5,461 bases of DNA from JTS-AC122 sp041742635 (GCA_041742635.1 JBGSIF010000002.1:1-5461), one strand, 5' to 3'. Shown: positions 1-4,996, counted from the first letter of the stretch. Made by a program: numbers and translations. Notes: a model not told the origin generated them from the sequence alone.

Positions 1-340
1 TCACGACGCTGGACGCCTGCAAGCGGCGCACGAGCGGCCGGATCGCGGCGGTGAGGCCGGAGCGCGACTCGTCCTTGGTCTGCTTGGCGGCCTGGGCCGC
101 GTTCTTCGCGGCGATGTGCCCGGCGAAGTTGGTGTTGAACAACGTCTGGTTGGTGGTGATGGGCGTCATGTCCGCCGCGACCAGTCCGAGCGCGGCGAGG
201 TTGGCGTTGGCGCCCAGCGAAGCGTCCGCTCTGGGACGCGCAGCGTGAAAGGCAAGTCAACGAAGTTGGACGCCCACAGGCCGAGTCTGCGAGGCCGATG
301 CCTGATAGTCCGCATCCGGTCCCGGCAAATAGTCAGCCAT
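1..340 (-). pseudogene. Decayed 5' part of a planctomycete-type conserved protein gene (runs off the left edge)
   Basis: Reading leftwards, an ATG at 340-338 follows a good AAAGG ribosome site and begins MADYLPGPDADYQA. The frame then meets TGA at 259-257 (codon 28). The frame one step over in the interval of about 240-279 reads WASNFVDLPF, which looks like the missing segment. The first frame resumes as LGANANLAALGLVAADMTP, continues through TNQTLFNTNFAGHIAAKNAAQ and stays open to RPLVRRLQASSVV at the window edge. This N-terminal pattern (short acidic start, W..NFV, NLAALGL, DMTP) resembles uncharacterised planctomycete proteins I remember, some with later fibronectin-like domains; that comparison is from memory. 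Two compensating indels plus a stop suggest a pseudogene. Sequencing error remains possible. Function unknown. Confidence 0.6.
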
Positions 341-490
341 GTTGATCTACCTTTACTGCTGGATTCGGCGGCTCGCGCTTGGAATCGTCCGCCCGCTACC
401 CGAGCCGTCAATCGGCACGCGGAGGACACTTGATCGTGCATCGACGATCGCGGGTGCCGACTTCACGAGCGCGAAGATTTTTCACCACAG
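341..490. other. Intergenic segment between the decayed gene and the IS left end
   Basis: No gene is supported here. It holds the ribosome site of the minus-strand decayed gene (next to 341), a small hairpin GATCGT / ACGATC (432-437 and 444-449, 6-nt loop), and at its right end the motif TTTTTCACCACAG (478-490). That motif resembles a dispersed intergenic repeat rich in CACAGAG units, and it abuts the proposed left end of the insertion sequence. Confidence 0.45.
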
Positions 491-497
491 AGAGAAA

Positions 498-512
498 CTA
501 TGTAAGCCGGCT
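498..512 (+). repeat. Left subterminal inverted repeat of the IS
   Basis: CTATGTAAGCCGGCT. Its partner at 1991-2004 reads CTATGAAGCCGGCT on the other strand, so 14 bases match with a single inserted T. Part of the match (AAGCCGGCT) is nearly self-palindromic. The CTATG extension is what fixes the inverted orientation. Confidence 0.55.
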
Positions 513-571
513 CCCCGGCCGGGGCTGCGACGGGATCATCGTCCCAAGGCGAGGCCGCCGAAGCGGTCCGC
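506..571 (+). other. Cluster of hairpins in the transposase leader
   Basis: Three potential stem-loops fill the leader between the left repeat and the transposase ribosome site. They are GCCGG/CCGGC (506-510, 515-519; alternative palindrome CCCCGGCCGGGG at 513-524), GGGA/TCCC (532-535, 542-545), and a strong stem of 9 pairs, one of them G-U, with one bulged A: GCG-GGCCGC (549-551, 553-558) pairing with GCGGTCCGC (563-571) around a CGAA loop. They could limit transposase translation from read-through transcripts, or be part of an upstream guide RNA if the element is IS110-like rather than IS1111-like. Confidence 0.45.
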
Positions 572-600
572 AGGCAGTCACCCGACCGAGGAGACCAGGC

Positions 601-1638
601 ATGAAGATTGTGGCGATCGATATGGGCAAGAGCAAGTCGGTGGTATGCGAATACGCGGCGGCTCACGACACGTCGTTCAGCACCATCCCCACGTCCATCC
701 AGGAGTTCCGCGGCGTGCTGGAGCGCACGCGCCCGGAGCGGGTGGTGATCGAGGTGGGCCCGTCGGCGGGGTGGGTGCATGATCTATGCGGAGAGATGAA
801 GATCCCGCTGGAGGTGGCCAACACGGCGCAGGAGCTCTACACCTGCCGGCGGACCAAGCGCAAGACCGACAAGGACGATGCGTTGCGGCTGGCGCAGCTG
901 AGCGTGATGCAAATGCTCCAGACGGTGCACATCCCGGCGGCGCCGGTGCGTGAGTGGCGCGGGTTGATCCGGTACCGGCACGCGCAGATCCAGCGGCGCA
1001 CGACGATCAAGAACACCATCCGGGCGCTGCTGCACACGCGGGCGATTCCCTGGGCCGGCGGCGCGGCGGCGTGGACCCAGGCAGGACTCAAGGAGCTTGC
1101 CGAACTGGCGCGGCAGCATCAGGACACGGTGATGGGGATGCAGCTGGAGGAGGAACTCAAGCAGTACCACGCGGTGCAGGAGACGATCGAGCGTCTGGAG
1201 ACCAAACTGGACGCGATCTCGGCGCTGGACGCGCGGGTCGCGCTCCTGCGAACGATACCCGGGGTGGGCCCGCGTCTGGCGGAGGTGATCGTGGCGATCA
1301 TTGATGATCCACACCGGTTCACCAACGGCAAGCAGGTGGGGTGCTATGCGGGGTTGACGCCGCGGCAACACCAATCGGGGGACACGAACCGGCAGGGAAG
1401 GATCAGTGGAGAGGGAGACACGCTGCTGCGCAGCCTGCTGGTGGAGGTGTCGTGGCTGGGACGACGTCACAACCCGTGGATGAAGGCGGTATACGAGAAC
1501 GCGCTGCGCGGGAGCCCGAAGCGGAAGAAGATCGCGATCGTGGCGCTGGCCCGGCGGCTGCTGGTGGTATGCTGGGCGATGCTGCGCGACAACACGCCGT
1601 GGAGGACGTTGGTAAAGGAGGGGAAGGCGGCGGCGTAA
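601..1638 (+). CDS. IS110-family transposase (DEDD / Ser recombinase)
   Basis: 345 residues, a usual length for the family. IS110-type enzymes excise and insert their element with a RuvC-like DEDD domain plus a C-terminal serine-bearing domain, guided by an RNA made from the element's non-coding end. Visible here: N-terminal MKIVAIDMGK with D7, E51 in VVIEVGPSAGW, and D90 and D93 in KTDKDDA, the four expected acidic residues. A central helical, Glu/Lys-rich stretch (about 165-210) fits the coiled-coil linker. The C-terminal transposase_20-type domain starts at LLRTIPGVGPRLAE (215-228) and contains YAGLTPRQHQSGD with the candidate catalytic Ser259. The start at 601 is preceded by GAGGAGA (588-594) at 6 nt. 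An in-frame extension back to 379 exists but has no ribosome site and would begin outside the element. All signature residues are present, so the enzyme looks intact. Confidence 0.95.
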   Translation: MKIVAIDMGKSKSVVCEYAAAHDTSFSTIPTSIQEFRGVLERTRPERVVIEVGPSAGWVHDLCGEMKIPLEVANTAQELYTCRRTKRKTDKDDALRLAQLSVMQMLQTVHIPAAPVREWRGLIRYRHAQIQRRTTIKNTIRALLHTRAIPWAGGAAAWTQAGLKELAELARQHQDTVMGMQLEEELKQYHAVQETIERLETKLDAISALDARVALLRTIPGVGPRLAEVIVAIIDDPHRFTNGKQVGCYAGLTPRQHQSGDTNRQGRISGEGDTLLRSLLVEVSWLGRRHNPWMKAVYENALRGSPKRKKIAIVALARRLLVVCWAMLRDNTPWRTLVKEGKAAA

Positions 1639-1666
1639 GACCGCCGAAGATCAGCGAGGATGCGAC

Positions 1667-1742
1667 GGGGGGAAGGAGGCGTGCTCGCGACGGGGGCCCC
1701 ACGACGGGCGTATCCCCGCCGCGATCCCACCCCCTTCCCCCC
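1667..1742 (+). repeat. Large nested inverted repeat (RNA hairpin) just after the transposase
   Basis: The outer arms GGGGGGAAGG (1667-1676) and CCTTCCCCCC (1733-1742) pair perfectly. The inner arms TCGCGACGGGG (1685-1695) and CCCCGCCGCGA (1714-1724) pair with one mismatch. No T-run follows, so it is not a standard intrinsic terminator. It could end or protect the transposase message, or block read-through into the downstream RNA. Confidence 0.55.
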
Positions 1743-1990
1743 TTGGCTCCGTTGAACGATGGAAGGAAAGACGCGTCGGTCGCGTCAATAAGAAACAACC
1801 TCGGCTGGGCAAAGGATCACTGAACAGGAACGACGAGACGGCATCTCGGTCCGTGTAATGAGCCCCGAGCTCGACACAGAGAATGGGAGCCGTCGCAGCA
1901 GTTGAATGGGCCTGCCAAAAGGACTCAACACCCCCTTGGCAGCAGCCCGGATAGAAGAGTGACCACGTTCCGCCAGTGATCCCTTGACAA

Positions 1991-2004
1991 AGCCGGCTTC
2001 ATAG
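1991..2004 (-). repeat. Right subterminal inverted repeat of the IS
   Basis: AGCCGGCTTCATAG, the partner of the repeat at 498-512. A perfect TTGACA lies just inside it at 1984-1989, reading outward. Confidence 0.55.
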
Positions 2005-2007
2005 AAG

Positions 2008-2095
2008 GTCACGCAGACGAGCACGCTTGTCACAGAGTCATGTATTTCTCAGTCTGCTCTGTTCCGACTCCGTGATCTCTGCGTTCTCATTTCGT
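2008..2095. repeat. Relic of a CACAGAG-type dispersed repeat at the right flank of the IS
   Basis: Contains GTCACGCAGACGAGCAC (2008-2024), then an imperfect inverted repeat CACAGAGTC (2031-2039) / GACTCCGTG (2066-2074), and TGATCTCTGCGTTCTCAT (2073-2090). The last part resembles the opposite strand of the CACCACAGAG unit seen left of the IS. I read this as one dispersed intergenic repeat split by the IS. The family identification rests on remembered sequence style, not on a search. Confidence 0.35.
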
Positions 2096-2135
2096 GTTCA
2101 AGATGCACCCGGCGGTGTCGGACCAATCTGGACGA

Positions 2136-2393
2136 TTATCGGTCGTTCTTTCGTCGTGCCAAGGCACCGAGCAAGACCGGCATGGAGCCAAAGAACGCGA
2201 CCAGCGCGATCGCCGCGCCCATGAAGACGATCGTTTCGGCGTCGAAGTAGCGCGACGCAACGACCAGCCCGACAACGAGTGCGGTCACGCCGAGCAGCAC
2301 AAGAACGAGCGTGTGTGTGGCGAACGTCTCGAACGGACGGTATGCTGTGTTGTCCGGCCCGCGTGTCGGGGGCCGGCGACGAGTGATTGCGAT
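2136..2393 (-). CDS. Small two-helix membrane protein, start codon uncertain
   Basis: Reading leftwards, the frame ending in TAA at 2138-2136 encodes about 85 residues that look like a real protein. A basic, proline-containing N-terminus (TRRRPPTRGPDN) is followed by a first hydrophobic helix around THTLVLVLLGVTALVVGLVV, a short polar turn ASRYFDAET, a second helix IVFMGAAIALVAFFGSMPVL, and a positively charged tail ARRKNDR. The charge distribution suggests both ends are cytoplasmic. No ATG, GTG or TTG occurs in this frame before the first helix. The natural start position reads ATC (2393-2391), as if ATG had mutated. The nearest GTG codons fall inside helix 1. It diverges from the FHA gene across about 62 bp. 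Function unknown; possibly decayed at its 5' end. Confidence 0.5.
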   Translation of the reverse strand: MAITRRRPPTRGPDNTAYRPFETFATHTLVLVLLGVTALVVGLVVASRYFDAETIVFMGAAIALVAFFGSMPVLLGALARRKNDR

Positions 2394-2441
2394 GTGACCG
2401 TTTCGGGGACGCCGGCGCGATGCGAATCGCGTCGGGCGCCC

Positions 2442-2449
2442 GGAAGGAG
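2442..2449 (+). promoter_or_regulatory. Ribosome binding site that fixes the FHA gene start
   Basis: GGAAGGAG lies 6 nt before the ATG at 2456. It selects this ATG over the in-frame upstream ATGs at 2387 and 2420, which lack such a site. Confidence 0.75.
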
Positions 2450-2455
2450 CCGCCG

Positions 2456-2827
2456 ATGCCCGCGCTGATCGTGTCGAATGGAACGCAGGAGGGGTTGTAC
2501 CTGAACCTGGGGAAAAAGACGACAGTGATCGGGCGCGACGAGGCGGTGCCGCTGCAGATCGAGGACGATCGCGTGAGCCGCAAGCACTGCCAGGTGCGGT
2601 TCGAGCCGAAGGACGATTCGTTTTACCTGCTGGATATGAAGAGCAGCAACGGCTCGTACGTGAACGGGCGGCGGATGGTGTCGGAGACGAAACTCGCCGA
2701 CGGCGACGAGATCCAGATCGGCGACATCAAGATCATCTTCACGAGCGAGGTGCCGACGGACAAGGCCAACGCGCTGGCGGTGATGAAGAAAGCCGGGGAG
2801 CGGCGGCGGAGTACGTTGATGCGGTGA
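2456..2827 (+). CDS. Minimal FHA-domain (phosphothreonine-binding) protein
   Basis: 123 residues, almost entirely one forkhead-associated domain. FHA domains bind phosphothreonine peptides and in bacteria usually act with Hanks-type Ser/Thr kinases. Sequence signature in order: strand LYLNLGKKTTVIGRD with the conserved Gly-Arg (G26, R27), then IEDDRVSRKH (S41, R42, H44), then DMKSSNGSYVNGRRM (S64, N65, N70, G71), then LADGDEIQIGDIKIIF (80-95). All residues normally needed for phosphopeptide binding are present. The C-terminal tail (100-123) is charged and ends in a basic RRRST-type segment that could itself be phosphorylated; that is speculative. No signal peptide or membrane helix, so cytoplasmic. 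No kinase gene is visible in the window; the partner must be elsewhere. The small membrane-protein gene is divergent. Confidence 0.92.
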   Translation: MPALIVSNGTQEGLYLNLGKKTTVIGRDEAVPLQIEDDRVSRKHCQVRFEPKDDSFYLLDMKSSNGSYVNGRRMVSETKLADGDEIQIGDIKIIFTSEVPTDKANALAVMKKAGERRRSTLMR

Positions 2828-2949
2828 GGGGGCGTGCCACGACTCAGCCGCTTTGGGCTCAGCCGTCTCTTGGGGCTGCTGGGGAGCACGACGACTTCGG
2901 CGATACGCGGCGACTTCCACGAACCACCCAACGGCTGTATACAGCAGGC

Positions 2950-2982
2950 TTGACATTTGTATATCTTTTGATATGCTATATT
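2950..2982 (+). promoter_or_regulatory. Probable hicAB promoter with an embedded operator-like inverted repeat
   Basis: A perfect -35 hexamer TTGACA (2950-2955) is followed after 16 bp by TATGCT (2972-2977); an alternative extended -10 is TGCTATATT (2974-2982). The inverted repeat ATATC-TTTT-GATAT (2961-2974) fills the spacer. HicB antitoxins with a DNA-binding domain commonly repress their own operon by binding such repeats at the promoter, so this is a plausible HicB operator. Confidence 0.5.
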
Positions 2983-2983
2983 C

Positions 2984-3018
2984 GACACAAGACGTGTCAC
3001 CCGGGCAAGCAGCCCGGG
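2984..3018 (+). repeat. Two tandem perfect hairpins in the hicAB leader
   Basis: GACAC-AAGAC-GTGTC (2984-2998) is followed directly by CCCGGGC-AAGCA-GCCCGGG (3000-3018). They lie immediately downstream of the predicted -10 region, so they would form at the 5' end of the transcript or serve as extra operator sites. No T-run follows, which argues against a plain terminator. Confidence 0.45.
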
Positions 3019-3099
3019 ACATGCCAGGATGGCGGCGGCGCGATGCGCCGGTGTGGCAGGATGCCTGTATGTCCCCGGACTGTTACAAGGGTTGTTGGT

Positions 3100-3321
3100 A
3101 TGCCTTCCGACCTTCCGTTTCGTGACGTTGAGCGTCTTTTGTCCAATGGCTGGACCTCGATGCAAGTAAAGTGATCGCACCATGTGTTCCGTGGGCCGGG
3201 GCGGCCCACCATTTCAATCCCGGTGCATCACGGCAAAGTGAAACATGTCTACTTCCGAACGATCGAAAAAGAAATCACCAAGATCAACCAAAGGCCGGAC
3301 ACGAGTCGCCCGACCAAATGA
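3100..3321 (+). pseudogene. hicA: HicA-family mRNA interferase toxin gene interrupted by an in-frame stop
   Basis: HicA toxins are small double-stranded-RNA-binding-fold ribonucleases that cleave mRNA and are neutralised by HicB. The ATG at 3100 follows AAGGG (3087-3091) at 8 nt. The first 24 codons read MPSDLPFRDVERLLSNGW and then TSMQVK. Codon 25 is TGA (3172-3174), and without any frame change the sequence continues SHHVFRGPGRPTISIPVHHG and then KVKHVYFRTIEKEI up to TGA at 3319-3321. In HicA the motif is K-G-S-H-H with the catalytic His, so TGA stands exactly where Gly (GGA) is expected: one G-to-T change. The restored length, 73 residues, is normal for HicA. Everything after the stop is still well conserved, so the mutation looks recent, or is a sequence error. 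The end overlaps hicB by 77 nt. Confidence 0.85.
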
Positions 3322-3679
3322 TCTGAGTATTCCAGACCAAGTGCAAGACCTGGCGCGAACGTTCTCGATCGTCATCCAGCCGGATCCCGACCTGGGCTAT
3401 GTCGGAACCTGGATCGAGTTCCCTCTCGTTATGGGGGACGGCCCCTCGATCGAGGAATGTGTTGCAAGCACGAAGGAATCCCTTCTGGCCGCCCTGAGCG
3501 TTATACTCGAAAATGGCGACCCGATCCCTTCGCCCGCCACCGATGGAAAACGATCCGAGCAGATCAATATCCGCCTCACCGGCTTCGAGCGTATCCGCCT
3601 CGAAGGCTTGGCTCGGCAACAGGGTTTCCGCTCAATCTCGGATTTCATCCGCACGACCTTGCTCTCTCGCGCGGGATGA
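3245..3679 (+). CDS. hicB: HicB-family antitoxin with C-terminal ribbon-helix-helix domain
   Basis: 144 residues. HicB binds and blocks HicA and usually represses the operon. The N-terminus (1-30) is basic and Lys/Ser-rich and is encoded partly within the hicA end. The HicB fold follows: ARTFSIVIQPDPDLGYVGTW (37-56), the EFP..MGDG segment (58-66), SIEECVASTKESLLAALSVI (68-87), and GDPIPSPA (91-98), matching the usual partly degraded RNase-H-like core. The C-terminus SEQINIRLTGFERIRLEGLA (104-123) plus FRSISDFIRTTLL (128-140) looks like a ribbon-helix-helix DNA-binding domain. No strong ribosome site precedes 3245, which suggests translational coupling to hicA, or a start further in (a GTG within DQVQDL). 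With hicA broken at codon 25, coupling could be disturbed. The gene itself appears intact. Confidence 0.85.
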   Translation: MSTSERSKKKSPRSTKGRTRVARPNDLSIPDQVQDLARTFSIVIQPDPDLGYVGTWIEFPLVMGDGPSIEECVASTKESLLAALSVILENGDPIPSPATDGKRSEQINIRLTGFERIRLEGLARQQGFRSISDFIRTTLLSRAG

Positions 3680-3856
3680 TGCTCTGTGAAGGACCAATCG
3701 TTCGGGGCAACCGGCGAGCAGCGTGTGGCCCCGAAGTTTCTCCCAGACAGTCCACCCGGCGTGAAGTTCGGCCATCACGAACATACACTGCCCCGGCGCG
3801 CCGGCGGGTGGTTGTTCGCGCGCATGACCAGCAAAGTTCGGGCAACGGAGCGCCTT
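3680..3856. other. Spacer between hicB and top6A
   Basis: The frame of the next gene stays open back to 3686, but the sequence before 3857 is not protein-like for this family. It includes a 12-bp palindrome CCGGCGCGCCGG (3793-3804). No clear promoter hexamers and no remnant of a topoisomerase VI B subunit were recognised. Confidence 0.4.
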
Positions 3857-4996
3857 ATGGCCAAGTCCAAAAGTACCGCGAGCGACACGTCCGCCCGCAT
3901 CAAGGAGCGGGACACCAAGACCAAGCAGAAGATCGGCGTGCTGGCGACACAGGTGGCCAAGGCCGCGCTGGCGAAGAAAGACCCCGTCATCGACATCCCC
4001 ACGCGCACCAAGTCCAACACGATCTGGGACAAGAAGCGCGGCATCCTCCGCATGGGCGACGCCACGGCCCAGCGCGAACTCTTCAACCTCAGCCAGGCCA
4101 AGCAGTTCATGCAGACCTGCCTTCACGCACGCAGCATCAAGGAACTCATCGAGGTCGAGAAGACGCTGAGCCTCCGCGGTATGTTCTATAAAGGCTTGCA
4201 CACGGTCGCGGGGACCAGCGAGAAGACCTTCGCCGCCCAGGACGAGTCCGACGGCGTGCTGGAAGACCTCGAAGTCTCCCTCGGCGCGCTCCGCGAAGAA
4301 CTGCACATCTTCGCCAAGAAGAAGGGCACGATGATCGGGAATATCACGATCCTCGACACCGGCGACGAGATCGACTGCCGACGCATGGGCTCCGGCGGGT
4401 ACGCGATCCCCTCGATCGTCGAACCAGACATCATCGAGTTCAAGAAGTGCGAGGCCAAGTTCGTCCTCCATGTCGAGAAAGACACGGTCTGGGGCCGCTT
4501 CAATGAAGATAAGTTCTGGCAGAAGCACAACTGCATCCTCACCGAAGGCGGCGGGCAGCCCTCCCGCGGCGTCCGCCGACTGCTCCAACGCCTGAACACC
4601 GAACTGAACCTGCCGATCTACTGCCTGCTCGACTGCGACCCCTGGGGACATTACATCTTCTCGGTCATCAAACAAGGTTCCATCTCGCTGGCCTTCGAGT
4701 CCAACCGACTGGCGATCCCCGACGCCAAGTTCATCGGCATCCGATCCAAGGACTACGTGCAGTGCGAACTCGACGACGATGTGCAGATCGAACTCAACGA
4801 CAACGACATCAAGCGCGCGAAGGAGATCGCCGCGTACCCGTGGTTCGAGGGACACAAAGGGTGGCAGCGCGAGATCGACGGGCTGCTGAAGAACGGCTTC
4901 AAGATGGAAGTCGAGTCATTGATTACCAAGGACATCTCGTACGTGACCGAGGAATACGTCCCCGCACGGCTGAAGGCCAAGGACTGGCTGGAGTAG
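3857..4996 (+). CDS. top6A: DNA topoisomerase VI subunit A (Spo11-like)
   Basis: 379 residues, normal for the family. The A subunit makes the transient double-strand break in type IIB topoisomerase (A2B2) through a tyrosine that attacks DNA, assisted by a Mg-binding Toprim domain; the B subunit supplies the ATPase. Seen here: a Lys-rich N-terminal tail (1-60); a winged-helix-type region with KTLSLRGMFYKGLHT (102-116), whose Y111 fits the catalytic tyrosine; and a Toprim domain with FVLHVEKDTVWGRF (202-215, E207), ILTEGGGQPSRGVRRLLQRL (227-246) and IYCLLDCDPWGHYIFSVIKQ (254-273, D259 and D261). The ATG at 3857 has ACGGAG ending 6 nt before it. The ORF opens at 3686, but that part lacks family similarity. 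A top6B gene normally sits next to top6A; here the upstream neighbour is hicAB and the downstream neighbour a DoxX-like gene, so B is elsewhere or missing. Confidence 0.92.
   Translation: MAKSKSTASDTSARIKERDTKTKQKIGVLATQVAKAALAKKDPVIDIPTRTKSNTIWDKKRGILRMGDATAQRELFNLSQAKQFMQTCLHARSIKELIEVEKTLSLRGMFYKGLHTVAGTSEKTFAAQDESDGVLEDLEVSLGALREELHIFAKKKGTMIGNITILDTGDEIDCRRMGSGGYAIPSIVEPDIIEFKKCEAKFVLHVEKDTVWGRFNEDKFWQKHNCILTEGGGQPSRGVRRLLQRLNTELNLPIYCLLDCDPWGHYIFSVIKQGSISLAFESNRLAIPDAKFIGIRSKDYVQCELDDDVQIELNDNDIKRAKEIAAYPWFEGHKGWQREIDGLLKNGFKMEVESLITKDISYVTEEYVPARLKAKDWLE

Larger units (their letters stand above)
491..2007 (+). mobile_element. IS110-family (probably IS1111-subgroup) insertion sequence, about 1.5 kb
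   Basis: The element contains a complete IS110-type transposase. It is framed by an inverted repeat: CTATGTAAGCCGGCT at 498-512 and AGCCGGCTTCATAG at 1991-2004, which is identical when reverse-complemented except for one extra T (503). IS1111-subgroup elements typically have subterminal inverted repeats with about 7 nt outside the left one and 3 nt outside the right one. Applying that rule gives 491-2007. The dinucleotide AG then lies at both borders (489-490 or 491-492, and 2006-2007), and removing the element joins CACCACAG to GTCACGCAGACG, a plausible repeat-like empty site. A short leader (about 110 nt) and a long tail (about 370 nt) after the transposase also fit IS1111 better than classical IS110. 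The boundaries are inferred, good to a few bases at best. Confidence 0.6.
1639..2007 (+). ncRNA. Structured 3' tail of the IS; candidate seeker/bridge guide RNA
   Basis: About 370 nt between the transposase stop and the proposed right end has no convincing ORF but several stems. These are a 76-nt nested hairpin (1667-1742), CGAGA/TCTCG (1834-1838, 1844-1848), GCT-CGAC/GTCG(C)AGC (1869-1875, 1892-1899, 16-nt loop 1876-1891) and GGGC-CTGCCAA/TTGGCAG(CA)GCCC (1908-1918, 1936-1948, 17-nt loop). IS1111-type elements are known to encode their guide RNA downstream of the transposase. The loop at 1876-1891 contains ACAGAGA, identical to 487-493 at the proposed left target junction, as a target guide would be. 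ATAGAAG at 1951-1957 repeats the right IS terminus at 2001-2007. These matches are short, and the exact RNA ends cannot be read from sequence alone. Confidence 0.4.
2828..3099. other. Intergenic region holding the hicAB promoter and leader
   Basis: No protein gene is supported. The first 120 bases contain only a short direct repeat CTCAGCCG (2843-2850 and 2859-2866). Then come an AT-rich promoter-like segment (2950-2982), two adjacent hairpins (2984-3018), and about 80 bases of leader up to the hicA ribosome site AAGGG (3087-3091). The local drop in GC at 2950-2982 stands out from the surroundings. Confidence 0.5.

Noticed and set aside
379..600. In-frame 74-residue N-terminal extension of the transposase
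   Set aside because: The transposase family begins at the MKIVAID strand, the ATG at 601 has a strong ribosome site, and the extension would start outside the proposed element and cross its hairpins.
784..1470. 228-residue open frame antisense to the transposase
   Set aside because: Low-complexity Arg/His/Leu-rich product typical of a frame opposite a GC-rich gene.
2285..3022. 245-residue minus-strand open frame across the FHA gene
   Set aside because: Arg/His-rich shadow of the FHA coding sequence that also runs through the hicAB promoter.
2853..3125. 90-residue plus-strand open frame between FHA and hicA
   Set aside because: It overlaps the promoter and leader hairpins of hicAB, has no ribosome site or recognisable domain, and ends inside hicA in another frame.
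3172..3174. Selenocysteine or other recoding of TGA in hicA
   Set aside because: The expected residue is Gly, not Cys or Trp; the bases just after it show no obvious recoding hairpin, and TGA ends other genes in the window.
3686..3856. 57-residue N-terminal extension of topoisomerase VI A
   Set aside because: The ATG at 3857 has an appropriately spaced GGAG and gives the usual family length; the upstream part has no family features.
3632..4855. 407-residue open frame antisense to top6A
   Set aside because: It is the shadow of a GC-rich gene; the sense frame has all topoisomerase VI A motifs, and the antisense product has no recognisable domain.
3857..4996. Wadjet JetD-like nuclease instead of topoisomerase VI A
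   Set aside because: The RGMFYKG tyrosine context and DCDPWG Toprim motif are those of a true topoisomerase VI A, and no jetABC genes are nearby.
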